Positions 16,143 to 27,400 of a DNA stretch of 64,000 nucleotides are shown here, piece after piece; position 1 is the first letter of the stretch, and each line of letters begins with the position of its first letter. Source of the DNA: Actinomadura alba (GTDB taxonomy: Bacteria > Actinomycetota > Actinomycetes > Streptosporangiales > Streptosporangiaceae); assembly GCF_014323705.1 (NCBI RefSeq), contig NZ_JABVEC010000002.1, positions 372,001 through 436,000 on the forward strand, in the 5' to 3' direction. Below the pieces are notes generated by a model. The model saw only the letters and a list, made by a program, of their open reading frames with translations. It ran no database searches and was not told the DNA's origin. The translations under genes were made by a program, and so were the position numbers.

Positions 16143-16397
16143 ATGTCATTCGTTCTCGTTCTCGCTCTTCTCGTGGTGCTCGCGGCACTGGCCCCGATCT
16201 TCGGTACGGACAGCCGGGACGGCCTCGACTGGGCGCCGGGCCACTTCTGGCTCCGCCGCCGTTCAGGGTCCCGTTCAGGCACACGCTCGGGCACCGGCTC
16301 AGGCGTCCGCTCCCTCAGAACGAGCGGTAGTCCCGAATCGACATCCGCGGACCCCGCCGTGGCGGCGAAGTGCCGGACAGCTCCAGTAGCCGGGTGA
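16143..16397 (+). CDS. Small single-span membrane protein
   Basis: The protein has 84 residues. Residues 2-19 are a membrane segment (SFVLVLALLVVLAALAPI), followed by FGTDSRDGLDWAPGHFW and an arginine/serine/glycine-rich stretch (SRSGTRSGTGSG). Similar short proteins with a DGxDW motif after one membrane span occur in actinomycetes, but I know no function. The last 83 bases overlap the 3' end of the DNA glycosylase gene on the other strand, so the C-terminus is partly constrained by that gene. The first 57 residues look like real coding sequence. Confidence 0.5.
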   Translation: MSFVLVLALLVVLAALAPIFGTDSRDGLDWAPGHFWLRRRSGSRSGTRSGTGSGVRSLRTSGSPESTSADPAVAAKCRTAPVAG

Positions 16398-17208
16398 CCC
16401 GGTAACGATGCCCCGCGTACGGTTCCAGCAGCTCCAGCATCCCGGCGTCGTCCACCTTTCGGTCGGCCAGCGACCAGCCCACGAGTGCTGGCAGGTGGTA
16501 GTCGCCGACCGAGACGGCGTCGGGATCGCCGAGCGCCCGCTGCCGGATCTCCGCCGCCGTCCACACCCCGATGCCGGGCAGCGAGCGGAGCCGCTGCTCG
16601 CCGGCGTCCTCCTCCAGACGTGACGCCACCCGGGCCGCGTTCATGATGGTGCGAGCCCGTACGGCCTCCGCACCCGACCGGTGCCACTCCCACGACGGGA
16701 TGCGGGCCCACACGGCGGGTGCCGGCGGGACCCTCATGCGCGGCGCTCCCGACGGGCCCGGCGCCGGATCGCCGAAGCGCCACAGCAGGTGGCGCCAAGC
16801 CCGCCACGCCTCCTGCCCCACCACCTTCTGCTCGAGGACCGCGGGCACGAGCGCCTCGAACACCCGTCGCGTGCGGCCGATCCGCAGGCCGGGCCGCTCG
16901 GCCGCGGCGTCCCGTACGACGGGATGCGCGGGTGCCAGGGACGCCGGGTCGTCATCGGCCCCCAGCAGCGCCGGAACCCCGTCGAGCAGCCACTCCGCCC
17001 CCTGACCCCAGGCGGTCGCCTCGATCACCCCGAGGTCCGGGCGCGCGCTGAGCCGCAGCGTGCCCGGGCCGTCGGGGCTCATGACGGCTCGCCAGACCGC
17101 GCCGTCCGAGGCGACGCGGAAGGCGGGATCGCCCGAGCCGCGCCGGTGCGGTGACAGGGTCAGCCGCACGTTCACCGGCCACGGCGGCCGCCATTCCCTC
17201 GAGGGCAT
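16315..17208 (-). CDS. DNA-3-methyladenine glycosylase-like protein (AlkA/HhH-GPD family)
   Basis: The protein has about 297 residues. The central part contains [22 protein letters not shown], typical of AlkA-type glycosylases. It is followed by the helix-hairpin-helix [15 protein letters not shown] and, after it, [11 protein letters not shown] with the aspartate expected to be catalytic. The N-terminal third is a beta-rich domain as in AlkA. It would remove alkylated bases from DNA. ATG at 17208 is preferred to the upstream start at 17268. It is transcribed away from fbiC and shares the intergenic region with it. Confidence 0.8.
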   Translation of the reverse strand: MPSREWRPPWPVNVRLTLSPHRRGSGDPAFRVASDGAVWRAVMSPDGPGTLRLSARPDLGVIEATAWGQGAEWLLDGVPALLGADDDPASLAPAHPVVRDAAAERPGLRIGRTRRVFEALVPAVLEQKVVGQEAWRAWRHLLWRFGDPAPGPSGAPRMRVPPAPAVWARIPSWEWHRSGAEAVRARTIMNAARVASRLEEDAGEQRLRSLPGIGVWTAAEIRQRALGDPDAVSVGDYHLPALVGWSLADRKVDDAGMLELLEPYAGHRYRVTRLLELSGTSPPRRGPRMSIRDYRSF

Positions 17209-17341
17209 GCGTTCAGTGTGCCGCCCGCCGGCGGGTGCCCGGGCGGCCGGGCCCGCGTTCGGTCGCATCGCTCACGTGCGGCCGACCTGGCCGGACGGCC
17301 TGCCGGGAATAGATCCACTTCGCCCAGCGTATGGTTCCGAC

Positions 17342-19957
17342 ATGAGTGATCTCGCCGCGATCCCCCCGTCGAACGCCCCGTCGGCAACCGCCCTGCGCCG
17401 GGCGCTCGCCCGGGCCAGAGACGGAAAGACGCTGGACCTCGACGAGGTCACGAGGCTGTTGCACGCCCGTGGCGAGCACCTCGACCGGCTGCTCGAACAC
17501 GCCTCACGCATCCGTGACGCGGGACTGCGGGAGGCCGGACGGCCGGGGATCATCACCTACAGCCGTAAGGTCTTCATCCCGTTGACCCGGTTGTGCCGGG
17601 ATCGCTGCGGCTACTGCACGTTCGCCACCGTGCCGCACCGGTTGGAAGCCCCCTACCTCAGCCCCGACGAGGTACTGGAGATCGCCCGCCAGGGTGCCGC
17701 CATGGGCTGCAAGGAGGCGCTGTTCACCCTCGGCGACCGCCCCGAGGACCGCTGGAGCGCGGCCCGGGAATGGCTGGACGCCAACGGTTACGACGACACG
17801 CTCTCGTACGTGCGGGCGATGGCCGTCCGGGTACTCGAGGAGACCGGGCTGCTGCCCCACCTCAACCCCGGAGTGCTGAGCTGGCGCGACTTCCAGCGGC
17901 TCAAGCCGGTCGCCCCCTCGATGGGGATGATGCTGGAGACCACCGCGACCCGGCTGTTCACCGAGAAGGGCGGCCCGCACTTCGGTTCGCCGGACAAGGA
18001 TCCGGCCGTACGGCTGCGCGTGCTCGAGGACGCGGGCCGCACCAACGTCCCGTTCACCACCGGCATCCTCATCGGCATCGGCGAGACGATCGAGGAACGC
18101 GCCGACGCACTGTTCGCGATCCGGCGGACCATGCGGGAGTACGGCGCGATCCAGGAGGTCATCGTCCAGAACTTCCGGGCCAAGCCGGACACGAAGATGC
18201 GCGACACCCCGGACGCCGAGCTGGAGGAGCTCGCCGCCACGATCGCGGTCGCCCGGCTGGTGCTCGGCCCCAAGGCGCGGATCCAGGCTCCGCCGAACCT
18301 GGTCGACGCGCAGTACGAGCTGATGCTTCGGGCCGGGATCGACGACTGGGGCGGTGTCTCCCCGCTCACCCCCGACCACGTGAACCCCGAGCGCCCCTGG
18401 CCGCAGATCGACGAGCTTGCCGACCGCACCGCCGCTGCGGGGTTCACGCTGCGCGAGCGCCTGACCATCTACCCCGAGTACGTCCGTCGCGGTGAGCCCT
18501 GGCTGGATCCCCGGCTGTCGGCCCACGTCGCCGCGCTGGCCGACGAGAGCGGTCTGGCGCGCGAGGACGCGCGACCCGAAGGGCTGCCCTGGCAGGAGCC
18601 GGACGGCGGATTCCCGGTGTCGAGCGGCCGTACGGATCTGCACGTCGAGATCGACACGACCGGCCGCAGCGGTGACCGCCGGGACGACTTCGATGAGGTC
18701 TACGGCGACTGGGAGGCCCTTCGCGACCGGCTGCCCGGGTCGGGCGATCCGACGGGCGATCCGACGGGCGCTCGCGGCGGGGGACCGGTGCGCCGGTTCG
18801 CCGGCGACGTGCTGGCGGCGCTCGCGAGCGCGGAGCGCGCCCCCGGGGCGATCTCCGACGACGAGGCCCTGGCCCTGTTGCACGCGGACGGGCCGGAGCT
18901 CGACGCGGTCGAGCGCCTGGCCGACGACCTGCGCAAGGACGCCGTCGGCGACGAGGTGACCTACGTGGTCACCCGCAACATCAACTTCACCAACGTCTGC
19001 TACACGGGCTGCCGGTTCTGCGCCTTCGCGCAGCGGCGGACCGACGCCGACGCCTACACGCTCTCTGTGCAGCAGGTCGGCGACCGGGCTGACGAGGCCT
19101 GGGCGGCGGGCGCCACCGAGATCTGCATGCAGGGCGGCATCCACCCGGATCTGCCCGGCACGGCGTACTTCGACCTCGCCCGTGAGGTCAAGCGCCGCGC
19201 ACCCGGCCTCCACCTGCACTCCTACAGCCCGATGGAGGTCGTCAACGGCGCCAGCCGCAGCGACCTGTCCATTGAGGAGTGGCTGATCGCGGCCAAGGAG
19301 GCGGGCGTGGACTCACTGCCCGGCACCGCCGCCGAGATCCTCGACGACGACGTGCGATGGGTGCTCACCAAGGGAAAGCTGCCCGCCGAGCAGTGGATCG
19401 AGGTCGTCACCACCGCGCACGGGCTCGGGATCCCGACGACGTCGACGATGATGTACGGCCACGTCGACACGCCGGCGCACTGGGTCGGGCACCTCAGGGT
19501 GCTGCGCGGGATCCAGGAGCGCACCGGTGGCTTCACCGAGTTCGTGCTGCTGCCGTTCGTCCACCACAACGCGCCCATCTACCTGGCCGGGCTGGCCCGG
19601 CCGGGTCCCACCGCGAGGGAGAACCGGGCCGTGCACGCGCTCGCGCGCATCATGCTGCACGGCGCGATCGACAACATCCAGTGCTCGTGGGTGAAGCTCG
19701 GGGACGAACTGTGCGCTCAGGTGCTCCAGGGCGGGGTCAACGACCTCGGGGGCACGCTCATGGAAGAGACGATCAGCAGGATGGCGGGCTCGGGGAACGG
19801 TTCGTTCAAGACGATGAGCTCGCTGGAGGAGCTCGCCGCCCGAGCGGGCCGCCCGGCCCGGCAGCGCACGACGACGTACGGCCAGGTGCCCGAGGAGCGC
19901 ATCGAGGCCGCCCGCCGCACCAACGGCGTCGGCCACTTCCTCCCCCTCGTCACCTGA
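17342..19957 (+). CDS. fbiC: FO synthase, fused CofG/CofH (coenzyme F420 biosynthesis)
   Basis: The 871-residue protein joins two radical-SAM enzymes. The CofG half has its CxxxCxxC cluster motif at C85, C89 and C92 (CRDRCGYC). The CofH half has C553, C557 and C560 (CYTGCRFC), followed by [16 protein letters not shown] and [10 protein letters not shown]. Together they make the deazaflavin FO from tyrosine and the flavin precursor 5-amino-6-ribitylaminouracil. Length matches the actinobacterial fused form. A -10-like TATGGT (17330-17335) stands six bases before the ATG, so the message is probably leaderless. It converges with fbiB and fbiA, giving most of the F420 pathway in 5.4 kb. Confidence 0.95.
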   Translation: MSDLAAIPPSNAPSATALRRALARARDGKTLDLDEVTRLLHARGEHLDRLLEHASRIRDAGLREAGRPGIITYSRKVFIPLTRLCRDRCGYCTFATVPHRLEAPYLSPDEVLEIARQGAAMGCKEALFTLGDRPEDRWSAAREWLDANGYDDTLSYVRAMAVRVLEETGLLPHLNPGVLSWRDFQRLKPVAPSMGMMLETTATRLFTEKGGPHFGSPDKDPAVRLRVLEDAGRTNVPFTTGILIGIGETIEERADALFAIRRTMREYGAIQEVIVQNFRAKPDTKMRDTPDAELEELAATIAVARLVLGPKARIQAPPNLVDAQYELMLRAGIDDWGGVSPLTPDHVNPERPWPQIDELADRTAAAGFTLRERLTIYPEYVRRGEPWLDPRLSAHVAALADESGLAREDARPEGLPWQEPDGGFPVSSGRTDLHVEIDTTGRSGDRRDDFDEVYGDWEALRDRLPGSGDPTGDPTGARGGGPVRRFAGDVLAALASAERAPGAISDDEALALLHADGPELDAVERLADDLRKDAVGDEVTYVVTRNINFTNVCYTGCRFCAFAQRRTDADAYTLSVQQVGDRADEAWAAGATEICMQGGIHPDLPGTAYFDLAREVKRRAPGLHLHSYSPMEVVNGASRSDLSIEEWLIAAKEAGVDSLPGTAAEILDDDVRWVLTKGKLPAEQWIEVVTTAHGLGIPTTSTMMYGHVDTPAHWVGHLRVLRGIQERTGGFTEFVLLPFVHHNAPIYLAGLARPGPTARENRAVHALARIMLHGAIDNIQCSWVKLGDELCAQVLQGGVNDLGGTLMEETISRMAGSGNGSFKTMSSLEELAARAGRPARQRTTTYGQVPEERIEAARRTNGVGHFLPLVT

Positions 19958-20080
19958 CGCACGTCAAAGCGCGCAGCCGCGAGCGGGCGCGCGGGGTCTG
20001 GACTGACGAGTGAGCGAGTGCCCTGAGCGGGCCGATGGTGGCTGGACTGAGGAGCGCAGGGAGCGAGGTACGAGCGACCG

Positions 20081-20221
20081 GAGCGACGAGGGAAGCCGCC
20101 ATCTCAAGGGGCCCGCGAGGCGCCGCGCGGAGCGCGGCCGAGGGCAGGAACGAGCGCTCGGGAGCGAGGAGGGAAGACGCCGCGACAAAGCGCCCGCGAG
20201 CCGCCGCGCGGAAGCGCGGCC
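20081..20221. repeat. Imperfect 60-bp tandem repeat with GC-rich hairpins between fbiC and fbiB
   Basis: Copies at 20081-20139 and 20162-20221 share GAGCGA-GAGGGAAG, GCCCGCGAG and a terminal hairpin. The hairpin is GCCGCGC-GGA-GCGCGGC in the first and GCCGCGC-GGAA-GCGCGGC in the second. The second loop is a GNRA tetraloop. The whole convergent gap (19958-20248) holds no gene and is rich in GAGCG units. It may terminate both transcripts or be a scattered extragenic repeat. Confidence 0.55.
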
Positions 20222-20248
20222 ATGAACGCAGCGCGGCCGTCAACTCGG

Positions 20249-21589
20249 TCAGCGGACCTCGATGAAGGCGTCGGGCTCGCGCGGTGGGCGCTCGCGGGGC
20301 GGGGCGGCCGCGTGGCCGACGCCGACCGCGCCCATCGGGTCCCAGGCATCCGGCAGGTCGAGAGCCTCCCGTACGACGTCGGCGCAGAACATCGTGCTCG
20401 ACACCCAGCAGGAGCCGAGCCCTTCGACGGCGAGCGCGACGAGCAGGTTCTGCACGCCGGCGCCCATCGACACGAGGAACATCTCCCGCTCGGCACGCGC
20501 CCGCCGCGCGTCCGGATAGGCGTGTGAGCCCTCGCTGACCAGGCACGGCACCACGAGGTACGGCGCGCGCCGCAGCACATCGCCGCGCTTGACCCGTCGC
20601 GCGATCGACTCCTCGGAGAAACCGTCCCGGCGCAGGTCGGCGATCCACGCGTCGCGCATCGCGTCGAGCAGCCGCAGCCGGGCCGGGGCCGACTCCAGCA
20701 GGACGAAGCGCCACGGTGTGGTGTGGTGCGGAGCGGGCGCCGTGATGGCCGCCGCGACCGCCCGACGTACGGCGCGCGGATCGACCGGGTCGGAGGTGAA
20801 CTCTCGAACGGTGCGCCGGGCGTGCAGCACCTCGGCCGAGCCGTACCGGAACATGTCCTCGGCCGCGGGCCGCACGAGCGCGCGGGCGCCCGGCCCGGCC
20901 TCGTCGGTCACGAGGTGGCCCAGGCCGCGCACGATGCCGACCGGCACGTCGGACAGCTTGCCCTTGACCAGTTCGGCGGCGGCGGCGATCTCGTCGGCGA
21001 TCGCGGTGATCGTGGCGTCGAGACGGTTGCCGAAGGAGTCGGTGCGGCCGCGCAGGTCGTCGAGCGGCCGTACGCCGGCGATGCCGATGGCGGCGTCGAC
21101 GACGCCCATCCGCCAGGGCCGGCCGAGCGTGTCCGAGACGATGACGCCGACGTTCACGCCGAGCCGGTCGCTGAGCCCGGCGCGCAGCCGCCGCGCGGAG
21201 GCGTCGGAGTCCTCGGGCAGCAGCAGCACTGTGCCGGGTGAGGTGTTGGACGCGTCGACGCCGGCGGCGGCGAGGACCAGCCCGTGCCGGGTCTCGACGA
21301 TCCGGGTCTCACCGCCGGGGTGGGTACGACGCGCGACGACGCGCACCGTCTCGGCATCGATGGCCTTCTCGCGGTCGTCGGCCTGGAGCACGCGCCCCTC
21401 GGCCTTGCTCACGACCTTGGAGGTGACCACGACGATGTCGCCGTCGCGCAGCGCGCCGCCGGCGGCCTCGGACTCACCGGACGCCGGTGGCGAGGACGGC
21501 AGGGCGGCGGCGATGAGCGCGACGAGATCATCTCCGGCGCCGACCTCCGGCAGGCCCGGAATCCCGAAGATCTCCACGTGTGTCGTCAA
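20249..21589 (-). CDS. fbiB: Coenzyme F420-0:L-glutamate ligase / nitroreductase-domain fusion
   Basis: The protein has 446 residues, matching the length of actinobacterial FbiB. Residues 1-240 are the CofE-type gamma-glutamyl ligase ([47 protein letters not shown]). Residues 255-446 are an FMN nitroreductase-like domain ([27 protein letters not shown]). The ligase adds glutamates to F420-0; the second domain reduces dehydro-F420-0. TTG at 21589 is chosen because GGAGA lies six bases upstream and the conserved sequence begins there. fbiA lies 109 bases upstream on the same strand, so the two are likely one operon. Confidence 0.93.
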   Translation of the reverse strand: MTTHVEIFGIPGLPEVGAGDDLVALIAAALPSSPPASGESEAAGGALRDGDIVVVTSKVVSKAEGRVLQADDREKAIDAETVRVVARRTHPGGETRIVETRHGLVLAAAGVDASNTSPGTVLLLPEDSDASARRLRAGLSDRLGVNVGVIVSDTLGRPWRMGVVDAAIGIAGVRPLDDLRGRTDSFGNRLDATITAIADEIAAAAELVKGKLSDVPVGIVRGLGHLVTDEAGPGARALVRPAAEDMFRYGSAEVLHARRTVREFTSDPVDPRAVRRAVAAAITAPAPHHTTPWRFVLLESAPARLRLLDAMRDAWIADLRRDGFSEESIARRVKRGDVLRRAPYLVVPCLVSEGSHAYPDARRARAEREMFLVSMGAGVQNLLVALAVEGLGSCWVSSTMFCADVVREALDLPDAWDPMGAVGVGHAAAPPRERPPREPDAFIEVR

Positions 21590-21698
21590 CGACCGTCTCC
21601 TTCTGGGCTGAACGCGGAACCTCGACCCCGGCCACGCCCTCGCGGTCGCTCGTCGCGCCCGGGGGCGCACGACCGCGAGTTCGCCGCGGGAGGCTTGT

Positions 21699-22682
21699 TC
21701 ACCGTAGTTCGGCGGCGAGCTCGAGGGCGGCTCGGGCGATGTCGGCGGTGGCGTCGACGTCGGTCATCAACAGCGGTCGGGCCCGTACGGTGATGCCCGC
21801 CACCGCCGCGTCGGCGTCGGGCGCGTCGGCCGTGTCGACCAGCCAGCCGTCGAGCAGCTCAGGGCCGTAGTGGGCGGCGACGGCCAGGGCCGACGTCTCC
21901 ACCCCGATGGCGGTCAGGCAGGCGTCGGCCATGCCCCGGACCGGCGCGCCACCGATGATGGGCGAGACGCCGACGACGGTCTTCGCGGCCATCGCCGGGC
22001 GGATGCCGGGCACGGACAGGATCGTGCCGACGCTCACCACCGGGTTGGAGGGCGGCAGGATCACCGCGTCGGCGTCGGCGATCGCGTCGAGCACGCCGGG
22101 GGCCGGCTTGGCGTCCTCGGCGCCCACAGCCACGATCGACTCGGCCGGAACGGAGGCCCGCAACCGCACCCACCACTCCTGGAAGTGAACGGCGCGCCGC
22201 CCCTGTGCGTCGGTGATGACGACGTGCGTCTCGACGCGGTCGTCGCTCATCGGGATGAGTCGCAGGCGCTGGTCGTCCGCCGGCCCCAGCCAGCGTTCGC
22301 ACAGCGCCTCGGTGACCGCGGACAGCGGATAACCGGCGTCGAGCATCTGGTTCCGCACGATGTGGGTGGCGAAGTCGCGGTCGCCGAGGCCGAACCAGCC
22401 CGGCCCCACGCCGTAGCGCGCGAGCTCCTCCTTCACCGAGAAGGTCTCGTCGTCGCGCCCCCAGCCCTGCTGCTCGTTGATGCCCCCGCCGAGCGTGTAC
22501 ATCACGGTGTCGAGATCCGGGCAGACGCGAAGCCCGAAAAGGCTGATGTCGTCGCCGGTGTTCCCGATGACGGTGATGTCGGCGTCCGGCGCGGCCCGCT
22601 GGAGCCCGCGGAGGAAGCGCGCCCCCCCGATGCCACCCGCCGGTACCACGATTTTCGTGATGGGGCTCGTCTCCTTGCGCAT
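21699..22682 (-). CDS. fbiA: 2-phospho-L-lactate/PEP transferase (F420 biosynthesis)
   Basis: The protein has 327 residues. The N-terminal [41 protein letters not shown], and [10 protein letters not shown] blocks are diagnostic of CofD/FbiA. The enzyme joins FO to the phosphoenolpyruvate- or lactate-derived moiety to form dehydro-F420-0 or F420-0. The annotated ATG at 22682 has no clear ribosome site. An AAGGAG lies inside the gene, nine bases before an ATC codon at the point where the family normally starts (M-T-K-I-V-V). An ATC start eight codons in is therefore possible. Confidence 0.93.
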   Translation of the reverse strand: MRKETSPITKIVVPAGGIGGARFLRGLQRAAPDADITVIGNTGDDISLFGLRVCPDLDTVMYTLGGGINEQQGWGRDDETFSVKEELARYGVGPGWFGLGDRDFATHIVRNQMLDAGYPLSAVTEALCERWLGPADDQRLRLIPMSDDRVETHVVITDAQGRRAVHFQEWWVRLRASVPAESIVAVGAEDAKPAPGVLDAIADADAVILPPSNPVVSVGTILSVPGIRPAMAAKTVVGVSPIIGGAPVRGMADACLTAIGVETSALAVAAHYGPELLDGWLVDTADAPDADAAVAGITVRARPLLMTDVDATADIARAALELAAELR

Positions 22683-22820
22683 GCGTGTCAGTCTGGCATC
22701 CCGCCCTGACGTGCCCTGACGCCGGTGCCCATCTCCGTTCGAGTCTCGGTCGGGCCACGAGCACGGATGGGGTATGGAAAGCTTGAGCCGAAATCGGCTT
22801 ATCTCTCTCTGGAGTCTCTC

Positions 22821-23789
22821 GTGAACAAGGAAGCCGTCCAGCGCCTGCGCGAACCGGCCGCCGGGGCCCTCCTGGCGTCTGCCGGCCTGCAGCTCCTCGC
22901 CGGGATCGTGATGTTGCTCGCCGGGGGTGGCAAGGACGTCACCCTGCCGGGAGGCGGCGAGGTGTCGACGGGCCTCCCGTTCAGCCTGCGCGCGCTCAAC
23001 GAACTCACCGGCGGACAGCTGCTCACGAGCGTGACGGTGGTCGGCCTGCTGGTCATCGCCGTCCTGCTGGCCGTCCACGGCGAGACGCCGACCCCGAAGG
23101 CCCGCAACATCGTGATGGGCGCGCTCGGGGTCATCGGCGGCATCGCGCTGTTCAGCGTCATCGTCCTGCTGTCCGCGCTCGGCGCCGAGGCCCCGGCCAT
23201 GGTGAAGTTCGCGGGGTTCCTGTTCGGCGTGGCCAAGCTCGCCGTGGTGGGCATCGGCGGATGGTTCATCTTCACCGTCTTCAAGGGGCTGCAGCCGCCC
23301 CGCCCCGCACATCCGCAGGGCGCCGTGCCGCCGGGCTATGGCGAGTACGGCTACCAGCAGGGTCAGGCCCAGGGGCAGCAGCAGTACGGGTACGGCCAGG
23401 AGGGCCAGCAGGCCTACCAGCAGCAGCAGTACCCCCAGCAGGGGCAGCAGCCGCAGCAGGGCTACGAGCAGCAGGGCTATGACCAGCAGGCGTACGAGCA
23501 GCAGCGGTACGAGCAGCAGTACCCGCAGCAGGGTTCGCAGCCGCAGCAGGGTTACGAGCAGCAGTACCCGCAGCAGCAGGGGTACGGTCAGCAGGACTAC
23601 TCGGCGCAGGGCAGGCCGCCCGCCGAGGGCGAGAACGAGCCCGGTCAGTGGACTCAGGCGTACGGTGCGGGCGACGATGCGCAACACGGCGGACAGCATG
23701 GCCAGGAATACGGTCAGCGGTATGCTCAGCCCGAACAGCGAGAGGCCGATGAGGGGACCTGGTACCGCGATGACCGCGGTCGTCAGTAA
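22821..23789 (+). CDS. Membrane protein with long Q/Y-rich tail
   Basis: The protein has 322 residues. Residues 10-155 contain four hydrophobic segments (about 12-34, 60-82, 93-115, 127-152). From about residue 165 to 265 the tail is almost only Q, Y, G, E and P in units such as QQGYEQQ, YPQQ and QPQQGY. The last 50 residues are charged. GGAG precedes the GTG at 22821. I know no function. The tail has the makeup of prion-like, self-associating segments, and a cytoplasmic location is likely but not proven. It starts 139 bases from divergent fbiA. Confidence 0.75.
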   Translation: MNKEAVQRLREPAAGALLASAGLQLLAGIVMLLAGGGKDVTLPGGGEVSTGLPFSLRALNELTGGQLLTSVTVVGLLVIAVLLAVHGETPTPKARNIVMGALGVIGGIALFSVIVLLSALGAEAPAMVKFAGFLFGVAKLAVVGIGGWFIFTVFKGLQPPRPAHPQGAVPPGYGEYGYQQGQAQGQQQYGYGQEGQQAYQQQQYPQQGQQPQQGYEQQGYDQQAYEQQRYEQQYPQQGSQPQQGYEQQYPQQQGYGQQDYSAQGRPPAEGENEPGQWTQAYGAGDDAQHGGQHGQEYGQRYAQPEQREADEGTWYRDDRGRQ

Positions 23790-23974
23790 TCTCAGCTCAC
23801 GACTGGGTCAATATCACGCCTAGACACCCCATTCGTACCCCCGAAATTCCTTCCCGCTTGACGGGTGGCGCATGACACGCGTGTAATTTCAGAGGTGTAG
23901 TTCTACGCCTTCCCAGGGGGACGGAGCTCGAGGGAAGGCTGACCAAGGGGCTCCAGGGGGCTAGGAGGTGCGCT

Positions 23975-24238
23975 GTGAGCGAGGTGCTCATCCCGCTGGC
24001 GCACGGCACAGACGGTGAAGAGTTGGGCTGGCAGGAGCGCGCACTGTGCGCGCAGACCGATCCGGAGGCTTTCTTTCCGGAGAAGGGCGGCTCGACTCGC
24101 GAGGCCAAGAAAGTGTGCCGGGCTTGCGAGGTTCGTGCGGAGTGCTTGGAATATGCGCTCCAGCATGACGAGCGTTTCGGCATTTGGGGGGGTATGTCGG
24201 AACGGGAGCGCCGCAAGCTGAAACGGCAGGTCGTCTGA
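23975..24238 (+). CDS. whiB: WhiB-family iron-sulfur transcription factor (WhiB/WhmD type)
   Basis: The 87-residue protein has the four cluster cysteines C25, C48, C51 and C57 (ALCAQTD and VCRACEVRAEC), the FGIWGGMS turn and a basic C-terminus (ERRKLKRQ). The WQERALCAQTDPEAFFPEKGG block matches the WhiB/WhmD (WhiB2) subgroup needed for sporulation septation or cell division in actinobacteria. It binds a [4Fe-4S] cluster and works with the primary sigma factor. AGGAGG seven bases before the GTG gives a strong start. Its position near fbiA and before the large glycosyltransferase follows the order known in other actinobacteria. Confidence 0.93.
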   Translation: MSEVLIPLAHGTDGEELGWQERALCAQTDPEAFFPEKGGSTREAKKVCRACEVRAECLEYALQHDERFGIWGGMSERERRKLKRQVV

Positions 24239-24410
24239 CCACAGTCGGTCGGGCGGGTGACGCGGGGGTTCGCGGGCACGCCGCCCCGGCCAGGGAGCTT
24301 GGCGTACAGTGGTCAGCCGTGCCGACCGGTTCGGTCGGCGCGGCCGACCACTGACGCGCCGCTTGGCGCACAGGCTGACGCCCAGCCTGAGACACAGTTC
24401 GAGCGGACCA

Positions 24411-27400
24411 TTGTCGCCCTCTCTCGATCGTCATGTCGTCACCGCGGTCCTCGTCGCCCACGATGGTGCACGCTGGCTGCCCGAGACGCTCAAGGCGCTG
24501 CTGACCCAGACGCGGCCGGTGCAACGGCTCGTGGCCGCCGACACCGGCAGCCGAGACCGCGGCCCCGCCGTGCTCTCCGAGGTCGTCGGCCCGGGGAACC
24601 TGCTGCGGCTGCCCCGTACGACCGGATACGGCGAGGCCGTCGCCGAGGCGCTACGGCATCCCGCCGCGGCGATGCCCGTCCCGGCCGGTGAGTCGGGCGA
24701 GCCGCAGGTCGAATGGGTCTGGCTCATTCACGACGACTGCGCGCCCGCGCACGACGCGCTCGACCGGCTGCTGGTGACGGCCGAGTCCGATCCCAACGCG
24801 ACCATCCTCGGGCCCAAGCTGCGCGACTGGCGAGACCGCCGGATGCTGCTCGAGATCGGCGTGTCCATCGACGGGGCGGGCCGCCGATGGACCGGCATCG
24901 ACCGGGGCGAATTCGACCAGGGCCAGCACGACGGCGTGCATGACGTGCTCGCGGTCAGCTCGGCCGGCATGCTGATCCGCCGGGACGTGTGGGAGGACCT
25001 CGGCGGGTTCGACCTGGAGTTCGGGCTCTTCCGCGATGACGTCGACCTGGGCTGGCGGGCGCACGCGCACGGCCACCGCGTCATCGTGGTGACGGACGCC
25101 GTGGCCTACCACGCGGAGGCGTCGGCCCGTGGCCTGCGCGAGACCGGGATGAGCGCCGAGCGCGGCCGCCGCCGCGACCGCCGCAACGCGCTCCATGTCC
25201 TGCTCGCCAACCTCCCGCTGCCGGCGATGCTGGCCGCGCTCGCCCGCAACACCGCCGGCTCGCTGCTGCGCGCCCTGTTCCTGCTGCTCGCCAAGCGGCC
25301 CGTGGCGGCGCGCGACGAACTGGGGGCGCTGGGGGACGTGCTGCGCGCTCCCGGCCGGCTGCGGCGCGTCAGGTCGAGCCGTACGCACAATCGCAAGCGG
25401 GTCTACCGCAGCATCAGGCGTTTCCAGCCCCGTGGGGTCGCGCTACGCCGGCTCGCCGACCAGATGGCCGCGCTGCTGACGCCCGACGCGCGCGGCCGCC
25501 ACGGTGCCGACGAGGAGACGGAACCGCTCACCGACACACCGGGACCCGTACGCCGCCTCCTCGGTCATCCCGGGGTGATCGTCGTGCTGGCCCTCGCGGG
25601 CGTCGCCATCGCCGCCGAACGGTCCTTGCTCTTCACCGCCGGGCGGCTCGGCGGCGGCGCGCTGGTCCCCGCGTGGGGCGGTGCGAGCGACCTCTGGGCT
25701 CAGTACGCCGCCGGCTGGCACCCGGTCGGCCTGGGCTCCGGCACCGGTTCGCCTCCCTACATCGGCGTCCTCGCGCTGCTGTCCACGCTGCTGTTCGGCA
25801 AGCCGTGGCTCGCCGTCATGGTGCTGCTGCTCGGCAGCGTGCCGCTGGCCGGCCTCACCGCCTACGTCGCGGCGCGCGCGCTCGTGCTCGACCCGCCGCC
25901 GACCGGCCGTCGCGCGCTCGCCGTACGCCGGCGGATTCCGGTTGCGGCGGTGCGGGCGTGGATCGCCGTGACCTACGCGCTGCTCCCCGCGGCGACCGGT
26001 GCGGTCTCCGGAGGCCGGCTGGGCACCGCCGTCGTCATCGTGCTCCTCCCGCTGATCGGACTCTTCTGCGCGCAGATGTTCGGCCTGCCCCGGCGCGTCA
26101 CCGGCGCCGCTCAGGCCGGTGAGGGCGGTACCCGCCCCGGCCGGCCAGGCCAGGCCCGGCCCGTCTCCGCGCCCGCGCGGGCGCGGAGGGCGGCCTGGAC
26201 CGTCGCGCTGCTCCTCGCCGTGGCCATGGGCTTCGTGCCGCTGATCTGGCTGCTCGCCCTCATCGCCGGCGTGCTGGCCTGGGTGGCCTTCGGGGTCGCG
26301 GGCCCCGGCGTCGACCGCAACCTGCTGATCGCGCTGGGCGTGCCACCGCTGCTGGTCCTGCCCTGGACGATCGGTCTGCTCCTGCACCCGTCGCGGTTCC
26401 TGCTCGAGGCGGGGCTGCACCGCCCGGAACTCGTCGACGCCCCGCTGACGGCCCTGTCGATGCTCGCGCTCGATCCCGGAGGGCCGGGCACACCGGCGAT
26501 ATGGGTCACGTTCGGCCTGCTGGTGGTGGCCGTCCTCGCGCTGCGCCTGCGCAGCCGCCGCACCGCCGTCCTGGCGGGCTGGATGCTCGCGCTCTTCGGG
26601 CTGCTCGTGGCGATCCTCATGAGCGCGCTCACGGTCACCAAGGGGGCCGACCGGGCGCCCGCCTGGCCCGGGACGGCGCTCACTCTCGCCGCCGCGGGGA
26701 TCATGCTCGCCGCCACGGCCGCGATATCGCGCGCCGTCGAGATCCTCGCCGGCCGGCATCTGGTGTACCGGGCGGCCGCCGCGCTCGTCGTCCTGGTCGC
26801 GCTCACCGCACCCGTTCTCGCCGCCGCGAGCTGGGTGGGAACCGGGGCCGCCGGCCCGCTCGCCGAGGTCAGAACCGAGGCCGTGCCCGGGTTGAGCAGC
26901 AGTGTCACCCGGCCGCGCACGCTGGTGCTCAGCCGCGACGCCCACGGGCGAGTGTCCTACTCCGTGGTGCGCGGCACCGAGCCCCAGCTCGGCGAGCCCG
27001 AGTTGCGGACCACCGAAGAGGCGCAGCGGCGCATGGACGGGCTCGTCGCCGGGCTCGCGGCCGGCCGGGGCACCGGCGACGGTCAGGCGCTGACCCGGAT
27101 GGGCATCGCGTACGTCCTCGTGCCGAATCCGGCCGCCGACCCGGTGACGAAGGTGCTCGACGCCGCGCCGGAGCTGACCAGGCTCGGCCGGACCAGCGGG
27201 TTCGCGATCTGGCGGTTGCTGACACCCGGCGGCCGGCTCATGCTCGTCGACGGTTCAGTGATCACTGTGCTGCCCGCCCGTGATACGTCCGCGAGGGTGC
27301 GGATCCCGCCGGGCGGCGGCGGCCGCACCCTGGTGCTGGCCGAGCCGGCCGACGGTGGCTGGCACGCGCGGTTCGACGGTACGGAGGCCAAGGGCCGGAT

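Noticed and set aside
23360..23600. CAG-rich repeats that resemble a repeat array
   Set aside because: The units are irregular, short and in frame with a protein tail; there are no equal spacers, so it is not CRISPR.
24309..24410. N-terminal extension of the large glycosyltransferase from GTG 24309
   Set aside because: The GTG overlaps a -10-like TACAGT and the extra residues are basic and unconserved in type; TTG 24411 begins just before the catalytic domain.
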